Below the pieces are notes generated by a model. That model saw only the letters and a list, made by a program, of their open reading frames with translations. It did no database searches and had not been told where the DNA came from. Below, in pieces: positions 54,387-64,000 of a stretch of 64,000 nt of DNA (positions within the stretch are counted from its first letter, which is position 1; every line of letters begins with the position of its first letter). Made by a program: the position numbers and the translations under genes. Source of the stretch: Halomonas campaniensis (GTDB taxonomy: Bacteria; Pseudomonadota; Gammaproteobacteria; Pseudomonadales; Halomonadaceae). The DNA lies in contig NZ_JACHZF010000009.1 of NCBI RefSeq assembly GCF_014193375.1, forward strand, positions 101,618-165,617, in the 5' to 3' direction.

Positions 54387-55040
54387 TTACTTCGGCAGCT
54401 TGGTCTTGCGCAGGTACGGGAAGATGGTCTCGAACTCGCCGAACTTGGCCTTGGCGTCCTCGTCGGAGACCGACGGCGGGATGATCACGTCCTGGCCCAC
54501 GGTCCAGTCGGCGGGGGTGGCCACGCCCTTGCTGGTGGTGGCCTGCAGGGCGTCCAGGGCGCGCAGCACCTCGGCGAAGTTGCGGCCCACGGTCATCGGG
54601 TAGGTCATCGAGAGCTTGAGCTGCTTGTCCGGGCCGATGATGAACACCGAGCGCACGGTGGCGCTGTCGGCCGGGGTGCGGCCGTCCGGCAGGTAGGCGT
54701 CGGCCGGCAGCATGTCGAACAGCTTGGCGACCTTCAGGTCCTCGTCGGCGATGATCGGGAAGCCGACATCGCAGCTGGCATAGCTTGAGATGTCGTTGAT
54801 CCACTTCTTGTGATCCTCCACGCCATCCACCGAGATGCCGATCACCTTGGTGCCGCGCTTCTTCCACTCCTCACTGAGCTTGGCGACGGCGCCGAACTCG
54901 GTGGTGCAGACCGGGGTGAAGTCCTTGGGGTGAGAGAAGAGGATCGCCCAGCTGTCGCCGATCCACTCGTGGAAGCGAATGGGGCCCTGGCTGGTGTCGG
55001 CCTCGAAGTCCGGTACGACATCATTGATACGCACTGACAT
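54387..55040 (-). CDS. 1-Cys-type peroxiredoxin (Prx6 family)
   Basis: A 217-residue thiol peroxidase. The peroxidatic Cys is C45 in [11 protein letters not shown], and the catalytic Arg is in [10 protein letters not shown] (about 130). [23 protein letters not shown] is the Prx6 N-terminal pattern, and the long C-terminal domain ([18 protein letters not shown]) is typical of AhpC/TSA-Prx6 proteins. It reduces H2O2 or organic peroxides. Monocistronic; a TTGACG, 17 nt, GATACG candidate promoter overlaps the 8-bp inverted repeat at 55114-55150. Confidence 0.94.
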   Translation of the reverse strand: MSVRINDVVPDFEADTSQGPIRFHEWIGDSWAILFSHPKDFTPVCTTEFGAVAKLSEEWKKRGTKVIGISVDGVEDHKKWINDISSYASCDVGFPIIADEDLKVAKLFDMLPADAYLPDGRTPADSATVRSVFIIGPDKQLKLSMTYPMTVGRNFAEVLRALDALQATTSKGVATPADWTVGQDVIIPPSVSDEDAKAKFGEFETIFPYLRKTKLPK

Positions 55041-55113
55041 GGTCTATCTCCCTGGTCGGGTGGGCGATGCCTCCCCGGTCGGCCGGCGGTCGGGCTCGGG
55101 GAGGCGTCTGGTT

Positions 55114-55150
55114 CCTTGACGTATCAGGCATGGAGCCCGGTGCGTCAAGG
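55114..55150. promoter_or_regulatory. prx6 promoter region with inverted repeat
   Basis: CCTTGACG (55114-55121) and CGTCAAGG (55143-55150) form an 8-bp inverted repeat, 21 bp apart, 74 bp upstream of prx6. On the minus strand the right arm contains TTGACG, a good -35 for prx6. The symmetry suggests a regulator site over the promoter. Confidence 0.45.
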
Positions 55151-55181
55151 TGTCGTTGGGAACAAGCTTAGTTATCATCAG

Positions 55182-55201
55182 TTGGAATATACATATTCCA
55201 A
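55182..55201. promoter_or_regulatory. Perfect 20-bp palindrome between xseA and prx6
   Basis: TTGGAATAT-AC-ATATTCCAA, two 9-bp arms with a 2-bp centre, in an A+T-rich patch 142 bp upstream of prx6 and 6 bp beyond the xseA stop. No T run follows on either strand, so it is not a good terminator. The form fits the operator of a dimeric regulator (ArsR-, MarR- or LysR-type). Identity unknown. Confidence 0.5.
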
Positions 55202-55207
55202 AATCTA

Positions 55208-56608
55208 TCAATTCGATGGGCTACCCGAGCGAGGCAGGTTGTCGCATACCGCTTGTCGCTTGACCTCGAGCTCGATCCGCCCCTCGCCCAGCCGGGCGGT
55301 CACCGTCTGGCCGGGCGAGGTCTCCCCGGCACGGCGGATGACCTGGCCCTGCTCATCCTCGAGGATCGCGTAGCCCCGCCCCAGCACCGCCAGCGGGCTG
55401 ACCGCCTGGAGCTCCCGGGCCACCGCCGCCAGGCGCTGCCGATGCAGGGCCAGCGCCCGCGGCATGGCGGCGTGCAGGCGATCCCGGGCGCCGGCCAGCC
55501 GCTGGGCGGCCTGCTCCCGCTGGCGTCCCGGCGGGTGGGCGGCCAGGCGCTGGCGCAGGTGATGCGCCCGACGCCGCTCGGTGGCGAGCCGGCCCTGCAT
55601 GGCACGGGCCAGGCGTCCCTCCAGCTGGGCCAGGGTAGTGCGCTGGCGCGCCAGCACCTCGTCCGGGTGGCGCAGGCGGGCGCGCAGGTGGTCCAGGCGC
55701 TGCCCCTCGCGATCGAGCCGCCCCTGGGTGGCGCGCCGCACGCGCCCGGCCAGCACCGCCAGGCGCTGGTCGAGGTCGTGTCGGTCGGGCACCAGCTGCT
55801 CCGCCGCGGCGGACGGGGTGGGCGCCCGGGCATCGGCGGCGAAGTCCGCCAGGGTGACGTCCACCTCGTGGCCCACCGCCGACATCACCGGCAGCCGCGA
55901 GTGGAAGATGGCGCGGGCCAGGTGCTCGTCGTTGAAGGCCCACAGGTCCTCCAGGCTGCCGCCGCCGCGAGTGATCAGGATGGCGTCCCGGGCCGGGTCC
56001 AGCGCCTGCTGGCGGTTGAGCAGGCCCAGGGCGGCGATCATCGCCGGCGCGGCCTCGCGGCCCTGCACCGGCACCGGGATCAGCGTCACGCTGGCCAGCG
56101 GCCAGCGGGCGGTCAGCACCGCCAGCACGTCGCGGATCGCCGCCCCGGTGGGCGAGGTCAGCACCAGCAGGTGGCGCGGCGGGCAGGGCAGGGGGCGCGC
56201 ATTGGCGAACACGCCCTCCTCGGCGAGCCGCGCCTTGAGCCGTTCGAAGGCGGCCAGCAGCTCGCCGACGCCAGCCGCCTGCACCGCCTCGACGATCAGC
56301 TGGTAGTCGCCGCGGGGCTCGAAGATCGACAGCCGACCCCGCACCTTGACGAGGTCACCGTCGCGCATCGGGGCGCCGACGAAGCGCGCCCGGGCGCGGA
56401 ACAGCGCACAGCGCAGCTGCGCCCGCGCGTCCTTGAGGGTGAAGTAGACGTGTCCCGAGCCCGGCCGCGAGACGCCGGAGAGCTCGCCCTCCACCCACAG
56501 CTCGCCAAAGTCGCGCTCCAGGGTCTGGCGCGCGCGGCGGTTCACGTCGCTGACGGAGAGGGCCTGGGGGGAAGTCGGGGAGGGGGTGTCGGGGTCGAAC
56601 AGGGACAT
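55208..56608 (-). CDS. xseA: Exodeoxyribonuclease VII large subunit
   Basis: A 466-residue protein. The N-terminal OB-fold (LSVSDVNRRARQTLERDFGELWVEGELSG) binds single-stranded DNA, the catalytic domain contains ITRGGGSLEDLWAFND, SAVGHEVD and LADFAADARAPTPSAAAE, and a long Arg-rich coiled coil (about 280-400) binds the XseB subunits. The start MSLFDPDTPS at 56608 is typical; upstream in-frame sequence is low-complexity Pro/Arg and non-family. xseB is not adjacent. Confidence 0.95.
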   Translation of the reverse strand: MSLFDPDTPSPTSPQALSVSDVNRRARQTLERDFGELWVEGELSGVSRPGSGHVYFTLKDARAQLRCALFRARARFVGAPMRDGDLVKVRGRLSIFEPRGDYQLIVEAVQAAGVGELLAAFERLKARLAEEGVFANARPLPCPPRHLLVLTSPTGAAIRDVLAVLTARWPLASVTLIPVPVQGREAAPAMIAALGLLNRQQALDPARDAILITRGGGSLEDLWAFNDEHLARAIFHSRLPVMSAVGHEVDVTLADFAADARAPTPSAAAEQLVPDRHDLDQRLAVLAGRVRRATQGRLDREGQRLDHLRARLRHPDEVLARQRTTLAQLEGRLARAMQGRLATERRRAHHLRQRLAAHPPGRQREQAAQRLAGARDRLHAAMPRALALHRQRLAAVARELQAVSPLAVLGRGYAILEDEQGQVIRRAGETSPGQTVTARLGEGRIELEVKRQAVCDNLPRSGSPSN

Positions 56609-56729
56609 GCGGGGCTCGCAGGACGGTTTGCCCAAGCCTACCACGTCCGTCGCCGGGCGCCGTAACGACGTGCCGCCGGGCACGGGGCCCGGCGGCAGTT
56701 CGGTCTTCTCGGGAGGGCGATGGCGGGGG

Positions 56730-57284
56730 TCAGTCGTTGGCACCCACCGCGTCGCGGGCCGCTTCCCAGGCGCGCTGGGCGTTCTCGCGGGTGGTCTCCC
56801 AGGCGCGCTCGGCCCCTTCCTGGGTGGTCTGCCAGGCGCTCTCGGCGCCCTCCTGGGTCTGCAGCCACGCCTCGCGGGAGCGCTCGCGGGCCCGTTCCCA
56901 CCAGTCATCGCTGTAGACGGGGTAGCCCTCGATCTGCTCGGCGCTCGCTTCCAGCATCACGCGGTGCTCGGTGTCGCCATCGTCGTCGCGGTGGGTGGTC
57001 AGGGTGAACTGGCCGGGCTCGACGATGAACTCGCGACCGCCGAGTCCCAGCACGCTGCCGCTCTCGACCACCAGGGCGGTGACCTGCATTGCCTCGTCGA
57101 AGAGGATGTCCTCGACCTCGCCGACCCGCTCGTCGGGGTCGCGGGTGAGGTAGACATCGGCGTCCAGAATGTCCTCGGCGGAGTAGAGGCCCTGGGGCTC
57201 GTAGGCCGGCTGGGCCTGGGCGCCGAGGGCGAGGCCGCCGGACAGCACGGCAACGGCGAGGGTCAGTGTCTGCTTGCGCATCAT
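56730..57284 (-). CDS. PRC-barrel periplasmic protein with Trp-containing repeats
   Basis: A 184-residue protein. A signal peptide (MMRKQTLTLAVAVLSGGL, cleavage after AQA near 24) precedes a PRC-barrel (about 28-110, LYSAEDILDADVYLT, GEVEDILFDEAMQVTALVV). The C-terminal third has repeated amphipathic units built on AW-x-TTQEGAE (four Trp, about 11-residue spacing), likely a helix. AGGAG lies before the ATG at 57284. Such proteins are often stress or envelope associated. Function unknown. Confidence 0.85.
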   Translation of the reverse strand: MMRKQTLTLAVAVLSGGLALGAQAQPAYEPQGLYSAEDILDADVYLTRDPDERVGEVEDILFDEAMQVTALVVESGSVLGLGGREFIVEPGQFTLTTHRDDDGDTEHRVMLEASAEQIEGYPVYSDDWWERARERSREAWLQTQEGAESAWQTTQEGAERAWETTRENAQRAWEAARDAVGAND

Positions 57285-57377
57285 GTCGTCACTCCTTTCC
57301 TTGGGTGGGCTGACTGACACCTAACACCCTAGCCGAGGGGCGACGGCCTGACAGTTATTCCGTGTGTGCCAATGTAG

Positions 57378-58964
<1,587 letters not shown>

Positions 58965-58984
58965 TCCCGCACACCGATCTGACG

Positions 58985-59004
58985 CGGCGGGGGCAACCCC
59001 GCCG
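58985..59004 (+). terminator. GNRA-type hairpin between guaB and guaA
   Basis: An 8-bp stem CGGCGGGG/CCCCGCCG with a GCAA tetraloop, then TTCGCTTTT. It could be a partial terminator or mRNA stabiliser that adjusts guaA relative to guaB. Confidence 0.5.
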
Positions 59005-59046
59005 TTCGCTTTTGGATCCGGCTTGCCGCCATACCGAGACGCTTTC

Positions 59047-60624
59047 ATGACCGATATTCACGCCCACAAGATCCTGATCCTCGACTTCGGCTCCCAGTAC
59101 ACCCAGCTGATCGCCCGCCGCGTGCGCGAGATCGGTGTCTACTCCGAGATCCGCGCCTTCGACATCACCGAGGCCGAGATCCGCGAGTACAACCCCAACG
59201 GCATCATCCTCGCCGGCGGCCCGGAGTCGGTCACCGAGCTGGGCTCGCCCCGCGCCCCCCAGTGCGTGTTCGAGATGGGCCTGCCGGTGCTGGGCATCTG
59301 CTACGGCATGCAGACCATGGCCGAGCAGCTCGGCGGCGCCGTGGAGGGCTCCCACGTCCGCGAGTTCGGCTACGCCCAGATCCGCGTCGACGAGCCGACC
59401 GCGCTGTTCCGCGACATCTCCGACCATATCGACCACGCCACGGGCAAGAGCCTGCTGGACGTGTGGATGAGCCACGGTGACAAGGTGGCCAGGGTGCCCG
59501 ATGCCTTTACCGTCACCGCCTCCACGCCGAGCTGCCCCATCGCCGCCATGGCCTGGGAGGAGAAGCGCTTCTACGGGGTGCAGTTCCACCCCGAGGTGAC
59601 CCACACCCTGCAGGGCCAGCGCATCCTCGAGCACTTCGTGCTGGAGATCTGTGGCGCCGAGCGCCTCTGGACCCCGGCCCAGATCATCGAGGACCAGATC
59701 CATCGCGTTCGCGAGCAGGTGGGCGACCGCCACGTGCTGCTCGGCCTCTCCGGCGGCGTCGACTCCTCGGTGGTGGCGGCCCTGCTGCACAAGGCGATCG
59801 GCGACCAGCTGACCTGCGTGTTCGTCGACAACGGCCTCTTGCGCAAGGCCGAGGGCGATCAGGTGATGGAGACCTTCGCCCGCCACATGGGCGTGAAGGT
59901 GATCCGCGTGGATGCCGAGGAGCAGTTCCTCTCGCGCCTCGAGGGCGAGGCCGACCCCGAGGTCAAGCGCAAGATCATCGGCAACACCTTCATCGACGTC
60001 TTCGACGCCGAGGCCGCGAAGATCGAGGGCGTCGACTTCCTGGCCCAGGGCACCATCTACCCGGACGTCATCGAGTCCGCCGCCGCCAAGACCGGCAAGG
60101 CCCACGTCATCAAGTCCCACCACAACGTGGGCGGCCTGCCTGAGACCATGAAGCTCAAGCTGGTGGAGCCGCTGCGCGAGCTCTTCAAGGACGAGGTGCG
60201 CAAGCTCGGCCTGGAGCTCGGCCTGCCCTACGACATGGTCTACCGCCACCCCTTCCCGGGACCGGGCCTGGGCGTGCGCATCCTCGGCGAGGTGAAGAAG
60301 GAGTACGCCGACATCCTGCGCGATGCCGACGCCATCTTCATCGAGGAGCTGCACCGCGCGGACTGGTACCACAAGACCAGCCAGGCCTTCGCCGTCTTCC
60401 TGCCGGTGAAGTCCGTCGGCGTGGTCGGCGACGCCCGCCGCTACGAGTGGGTCATCGCCCTGCGCGCCGTGGAGACCATCGACTTCATGACCGCCCGCTG
60501 GGCCCACCTGCCCTACGAGCTCCTGGAAACGGTCTCCAACCGCATCATCAACGAGATCACCGGCGTCTCCCGCGTCACCTACGACGTCAGCAGCAAGCCG
60601 CCCGCGACGATCGAGTGGGAGTGA
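59047..60624 (+). CDS. guaA: GMP synthase (glutamine-hydrolysing) GuaA
   Basis: A 525-residue enzyme converting XMP to GMP. The N-terminal class I glutamine amidotransferase has the Cys-His-Glu triad in GICYGMQT and QFHPEVTH. The ATP-pyrophosphatase has the P-loop LSGGVDSS. The C-terminal dimerisation domain ends PPATIEWE, identical to E. coli. Same length as E. coli GuaA. Confidence 0.99.
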   Translation: MTDIHAHKILILDFGSQYTQLIARRVREIGVYSEIRAFDITEAEIREYNPNGIILAGGPESVTELGSPRAPQCVFEMGLPVLGICYGMQTMAEQLGGAVEGSHVREFGYAQIRVDEPTALFRDISDHIDHATGKSLLDVWMSHGDKVARVPDAFTVTASTPSCPIAAMAWEEKRFYGVQFHPEVTHTLQGQRILEHFVLEICGAERLWTPAQIIEDQIHRVREQVGDRHVLLGLSGGVDSSVVAALLHKAIGDQLTCVFVDNGLLRKAEGDQVMETFARHMGVKVIRVDAEEQFLSRLEGEADPEVKRKIIGNTFIDVFDAEAAKIEGVDFLAQGTIYPDVIESAAAKTGKAHVIKSHHNVGGLPETMKLKLVEPLRELFKDEVRKLGLELGLPYDMVYRHPFPGPGLGVRILGEVKKEYADILRDADAIFIEELHRADWYHKTSQAFAVFLPVKSVGVVGDARRYEWVIALRAVETIDFMTARWAHLPYELLETVSNRIINEITGVSRVTYDVSSKPPATIEWE

Positions 60625-60657
60625 GTGCCACCAAAGATTGACCCTCCTGTCAGTCAG

Positions 60658-60688
60658 GGGGCCTACCAATGGGTAGGCCCCTTTTTTT
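60658..60688 (+). terminator. guaBA terminator
   Basis: A 10-bp stem (GGGGCCTACC/GGTAGGCCCC) with a 4-nt loop, followed by seven T. It separates the guaBA operon from the compositionally different cassette. Confidence 0.92.
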
Positions 60689-60858
60689 GCATTTCGTTAC
60701 AGGGTTCGTTGTACTGAAGCTAACGTCACTTGAGATGACCGCCAGTGGCAAGTGGTAATGGACTAAGGATCTGTCGAAGGGAGGTGGCATGCGGGTCTAT
60801 CACGCCTATCGGAGCCGGACGGTACCATGCTTTAGAGGGCGCTGGGTGGGCAAGAGGT

Positions 60859-61620
60859 ATGGATAGAAGCATCCTCCATCGGCAGTTGGCCCCGGAAGCC
60901 TGGCATCAACCAGGCCTGTCACCGCTCAACAAGCTCATCTGTATCCTGATCCTGCTGGCCTCGCTGGTTGCCATCCTCGAGACCGAGCCGAATGTGCGCC
61001 GTTTGATACCGGGGGTGCTCTCCTTTCTCGAGGTGGTATTCGTCTCACTCTTCATCTTAGAATATCTGCTACGCCTCTATGTGGCAGGAGAAGATCCACG
61101 GTATCGCGGAATTGGCGGCCGCATACGCTATGTCTTCTCCATCTGGGCCCTGATTGATCTAGTGGCCATCCTGCCTTTCTTCTTGGGCTTTCTCACTCAT
61201 AGCAATGCCTTTCTGCTGCGGTTGCTACGCATCCTTCGCATATTGCGCCTTTCGCGTCTGGGACGATTCAGTCGAGCTTGGTCGGCACTGGCCGAAGCCC
61301 TGAATGCTCGTGTCCATGAACTTCTTCTCAGCGTAGGAGTGGCAGCCCTACTGTTGTTGTTTTCTTCTGCCTGCCTCTATGTGGTGGAAGCCGCAGAACA
61401 ACCTGAGGCATTTGGCAGCGTACCGAGGGCCCTTTGGTGGAGCATCGCCACACTGACCACCGTGGGCTATGGCGACGTCACACCTATTACCGCCCTTGGC
61501 AAGATATTTGCCGGCATGACCGCCATAGCAGGCATTGGCATCATTGCTATGCCAACCGGTATCTTGGCCGCTGCGTTCAGTGATGCCTTTCAAAATAATG
61601 ATAATACGCAAGGAGAGTGA
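60859..61620 (+). CDS. Voltage-gated-type K+ channel protein (cassette gene 1)
   Basis: A 253-residue, six-helix channel. S1 is at about 26-45 (LNKLICILILLASLVAILE), S2-S3 follow, S4 has Arg every third residue (LLRLLRILRILRLSRLGRFS, about 117-136), and the selectivity filter TTVGYGD lies near 200, followed by S6 (IIAMPTGILAAAFSDAF). Unlike the channel at 43415 it has no zinc ribbon and only a short acidic tail. Codon use is visibly less GC rich than flanking genes. The start is uncertain; the ATG at 60859 has AGAGG too close upstream, and GTG starts lie further up in frame. Overlaps the next gene's ribosome site. Confidence 0.82.
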   Translation: MDRSILHRQLAPEAWHQPGLSPLNKLICILILLASLVAILETEPNVRRLIPGVLSFLEVVFVSLFILEYLLRLYVAGEDPRYRGIGGRIRYVFSIWALIDLVAILPFFLGFLTHSNAFLLRLLRILRILRLSRLGRFSRAWSALAEALNARVHELLLSVGVAALLLLFSSACLYVVEAAEQPEAFGSVPRALWWSIATLTTVGYGDVTPITALGKIFAGMTAIAGIGIIAMPTGILAAAFSDAFQNNDNTQGE

Positions 61621-61622
61621 CA

Positions 61623-62999
61623 ATGGAACGGCCTGATTTCGCAAAGCGTGGAGATGTAGCACGACTGATTCCCGTCGTTGCAGATACCAATCGCGAGCAA
61701 CGTGCGGCATCTGTACTGCTTGCTGCTCTGCGTGGGGTGCATGAGTTCCGACAGCAAATGCTTCTTTCCCTGGGAGTGCGAGTGGGAAGACGTGCCATAT
61801 TGGGAGCCTGGACCGAGATCGTTTTGGAAGCCGATCCCGGCGTGCCCAAGAGTGACCGCCCAGATGGGTTGATCTTACTGCAGACTGGGCGCAAGTCATG
61901 GAGTGCCTTGGTCGAGGCCAAGATCGGGAATGCTGAAATTGGCGAAGAGCAGCTTAAGCAATACCTTCAGCAGGCAAAGAAACATAAAGTGGATGCGGTG
62001 ATTACCGTCACCAACCAATTTGTTGCCATGCCCTCGCATCATCCAGTGAAAGTGCCAAAATCGATGCTCAAGGGTGTTGAGCTATATCACTGGTCTTGGA
62101 TGTATGCAGTAACTCAGGCAACGTTGCTATTGGAGTCCGGCGAAATCACTTCGCCAGATCAGCGATTCTTACTGGAAGAGGTGCTGCGTTACCTCGGCCA
62201 TGAATCCAGCGGCATCTCTCGTTTTGACAGCATGAACCGCGAGTGGAAAGAGGTGGTCGGCAAGGTAAAGAGTGGCGCCGTATTGGGCAAGGGAAGCGAG
62301 GAGGTGGAGAACACCGTCTCGAGCTGGCACCAAGAGCAGCGAGACCTTTGCCTCGTGATGAGCCGCAAGCTGGGCAGGCCGGTAAAGCTGAAGCTGCCCA
62401 GGGCCCATCGTACAGATCCTGTGAAGCGGCTGAAGGACGATTGTGAGGTGCTGTCTAAGGAGAAGGTGCTCAATTGCTGTTTGGAAGTGCCTGATGCCGC
62501 CACCGATCTGGACGTAACAGCTGATCTGACCAAGCGAACTATTGTCTGCTCTATGCGCCTCTCTGCGCCGCAGGACAAGAAGCGTAGCACCGCGCGTGTA
62601 AACTGGCTTACTAGGCAGTTAGCCAAGGCTGAAACGGAAAACATGTTCGTCAAGGCGGTTCGGCCTGGCCGTGCCGAGGAGACCCAGAAGCCACTCGCCC
62701 AGGTAATCGAGGACGCGGCAATCATTGAGTCCTCGACAACCAATGTGGTGCCTAGTGCCTTCGAAGTGTTCTATATGGCTGATCTCGGCCATCGCTTTGC
62801 CGGCAACAAGATATTTATCGAAGAGTTGGAAAAAGCGGTGCCGCATTTTTACCAGCAGGTCGGGCAAAGGCTCAGGGCTTGGGTCGCCCCCCCGCCTCGG
62901 CTGCACCGGAACGACCCAGTCAACAAGAAAGGCGATGTTGATGATGAAGAGTCGGAGGCAAGAAAAGCGAATGAAGAAGGTTTGAATTCGGCGGAATAA
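61623..62999 (+). CDS. PD-(D/E)xK nuclease-like protein (cassette gene 2)
   Basis: A 458-residue protein with no family that I recognise by name. Residues 60-115 fit the PD-(D/E)xK fold. Glu65 (WTEIVLE) is in the first helix, Asp81 (RPDGLILL) on a strand, Glu98 and Lys100 (LVEAKIGN) form the ExK pair, and Gln110/Tyr114 (EEQLKQY) follow. The C-terminal two thirds are helical, with a basic stretch (SRKLGRPVKLKLPRA), and a hydrophilic end. Codon use is low GC compared with neighbours. AGGAG lies eight bases before the ATG at 61623; the gene starts just after the channel stop (61620), so both are one operon. Possible defence or stress nuclease; the function is inferred only. Confidence 0.72.
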   Translation: MERPDFAKRGDVARLIPVVADTNREQRAASVLLAALRGVHEFRQQMLLSLGVRVGRRAILGAWTEIVLEADPGVPKSDRPDGLILLQTGRKSWSALVEAKIGNAEIGEEQLKQYLQQAKKHKVDAVITVTNQFVAMPSHHPVKVPKSMLKGVELYHWSWMYAVTQATLLLESGEITSPDQRFLLEEVLRYLGHESSGISRFDSMNREWKEVVGKVKSGAVLGKGSEEVENTVSSWHQEQRDLCLVMSRKLGRPVKLKLPRAHRTDPVKRLKDDCEVLSKEKVLNCCLEVPDAATDLDVTADLTKRTIVCSMRLSAPQDKKRSTARVNWLTRQLAKAETENMFVKAVRPGRAEETQKPLAQVIEDAAIIESSTTNVVPSAFEVFYMADLGHRFAGNKIFIEELEKAVPHFYQQVGQRLRAWVAPPPRLHRNDPVNKKGDVDDEESEARKANEEGLNSAE

Positions 63000-63097
63000 G
63001 AGGGGCTGGGAATAGCCGCCAATGCGCAAATGATTGGGAAGGCCGTCCGTCATTCCGCGAGCCTCACCACCAGCATTTATAGTGATATGGAGTCCGC

Positions 63098-63904
63098 TTG
63101 CTCGCCTTCGGTATCACCTATTCCCTTCTTCTGATTCTCTTCGGCCTGTGCGCCGAGGCGCGCTGGCGCGTCGGCGGGGCGGTGGCGGTGCTGCTGCTGG
63201 CGGGGCTTGTCGGCTATGCCACCTGGCTCTTCGTGGTGCTGGCGCTGGGCTATGTGGCGCTGACCGCCTGGATGCGGGGGCAGCGGCTGCCGCCCTGGCT
63301 GCAGGCGGCGAGAATCGCCGTCTGGCTGGTGGCCAGCACCGGCCTGGTGCTGCACGCCTGGCCGGGGTACGACGGGCTGGCGCTGGCCGAGGGAATGGTG
63401 TGGAAGGAGGGCAGCCTGCCCACCGGCCTCTACTTCAACCACGACAAGGTGCTGGTGGCCTGGGCGCTGCTCGGGTGGGTGCCGCTGTTCGGGCGCAGTC
63501 TGTCTCCACCCGGGCCGTTGCCGCCCTGGGCGCTGTCGCTCCTGGTGGCGGGCGGGGTAGGGCTGCTGATGGCGCTGGCCGCGGCGCTGGGGCTGATCGA
63601 CTGGCGGCCGGGCCTGCCCGCCGGCTTCTGGGTCTTCGCCGTCGCCAACCTGCTCAACACCTGCGTGGCCGAGGAGCTGTTGTTCCGCGGCATGCTGCAG
63701 CGCTGGCTGATGGCCCGTTGGGGCGTCGCTCTGGCCCTGGTGGCGTCCAGCGCCCTGTTCGGCATCGCCCACCTGGCGGGCGGTGGCGCCTTCGTGCTGG
63801 TGGCCTTCGGTGCCGGGCTGCTCTATGGCCTGGTCTATCTCTGGACCGGGCCGATGCCTGTCAAGATTGTTGGAACCTGGAATCAGGCGGCTTCTAATCG
63901 CTGA
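63098..63904 (+). CDS. CPBP-family intramembrane protease, probably truncated at the 3' end
   Basis: A 268-residue membrane protein. CPBP/CAAX-protease motif 1 is EELLFRGMLQRWL (near 190) and motif 2 FGIAHLAGGG. The usual third motif with Asn/His after YLWTG is absent; instead the frame ends PVKIVGTWNQAASNR, unlike the family. The change is at about 63857, where TGTCAAG begins. So the gene is likely cut by inserted DNA. TTG start at 63098 with GGAG upstream. GC content returns to the window norm here. Confidence 0.72.
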   Translation: MLAFGITYSLLLILFGLCAEARWRVGGAVAVLLLAGLVGYATWLFVVLALGYVALTAWMRGQRLPPWLQAARIAVWLVASTGLVLHAWPGYDGLALAEGMVWKEGSLPTGLYFNHDKVLVAWALLGWVPLFGRSLSPPGPLPPWALSLLVAGGVGLLMALAAALGLIDWRPGLPAGFWVFAVANLLNTCVAEELLFRGMLQRWLMARWGVALALVASSALFGIAHLAGGGAFVLVAFGAGLLYGLVYLWTGPMPVKIVGTWNQAASNR

Positions 63905-64000
63905 TGCGTTGAACCAGCGGGTCTTCCTGGTCCGGGTTCAGCCAGACCGTCCGGCGCGGTGTCCAGTTCCGAGTGGAACCGCTCCACCGACCGGGATGTT
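63859..64000. mobile_element. Possible left end of an insertion sequence
   Basis: From about 63859 the CPBP frame is interrupted and the sequence becomes part of another unit that begins TGTCAAGATTGTTGG. A minus-strand frame reads in from the right edge. TG at the junction would fit an IS3/IS481-like terminal repeat, but the other end lies outside the window and no transposase motif can be seen. Confidence 0.35.
63894..64000 (-). CDS. C-terminal part of a gene cut by the right edge
   Basis: A minus-strand frame enters from the edge and ends WLNPDQEDPLVQRISD with TAG (63894-63896). Thirty-five codons are visible. Its residues look coding (Trp, Asp and Pro pattern), but no family is recognised. 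It overlaps the altered end of the CPBP gene, so it may belong to an insertion element. Confidence 0.45.
   Translation of the reverse strand, partial: HPGRWSGSTRNWTPRRTVWLNPDQEDPLVQRISD

Overview
The window is a GC-rich chromosomal segment of a gammaproteobacterium. Gene content and order point to a halophilic member of the Halomonadaceae (Halomonas-like). The indications are the block fdxA-mutS / cinA-recA-recX-alaS-lysC-csrA, a System I cytochrome c maturation operon, a full-length SMC next to zipA and ligA, a sodium-pumping oxaloacetate decarboxylase (oadGAB) and a tripartite tricarboxylate transporter. The genus is an inference from protein character and synteny; no rRNA gene is present.

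Layout. 1-541: end of an upstream gene, then a CsrB/RsmZ-type small RNA with a GacA-like upstream box, convergent with fdxA. 542-10539: DNA repair, SOS and translation housekeeping (fdxA, mutS, cinA/pncC, recA with a LexA box, recX, alaS, lysC, csrA). 10588-11112: tRNA-Ser(GCU) and two identical tRNA-Arg(ACG) followed by strong terminators. 11138-15816: dusC and oadGAB. 15836-22566: a minus-strand cluster of two half-size CHR-family transporters, tctCBA and a gamma-glutamyltransferase, with a divergent FCD/GntR regulator. 22593-23748: an SOS-boxed LexA-like peptidase without a DNA-binding domain, plus a YigZ/IMPACT protein. 23897-31069: ccmABCDEFGHI. 31089-38945: smc, zipA, ligA, yheU. 39132-43362: mnmC, yciI, a PHP phosphoesterase and yciO. 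43415-49885: a K+ channel with a zinc ribbon, a CYTH protein, a phosphate transport pair (DUF47/PiT), argA and a C45-type acyltransferase. 49886-54276: a sigma-54-type promoter and a roughly 480-nt noncoding stretch with a strong terminator ahead of glrK-qseG-glrR. 54387-60688: prx6, xseA, a PRC-barrel protein, guaB, guaA. 60700-63000: a compositionally different two-gene cassette, a K+ channel and a PD-(D/E)xK nuclease-like protein. 63098-64000: a CPBP-family membrane protein whose 3' end looks displaced by another sequence, possibly an insertion element.

Regulatory logic visible in the window. CsrA and a multi-GGA RNA of the kind that sequesters CsrA lie about 10 kb apart. Two LexA boxes mark recA and the HTH-less S24 gene as SOS genes. 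GlrK/QseG/GlrR sits beside a sigma-54-type promoter that may drive a small RNA, the arrangement known for enterobacterial glmY.

The most unusual items are the channel-nuclease cassette, the sigma-54 noncoding transcript, the HTH-less SOS peptidase, the CHR-Tct-GGT catabolic cluster, a cluster of DnaA-box-like sequences upstream of mnmC, and a dispersed intergenic repeat present in a long and a short version.
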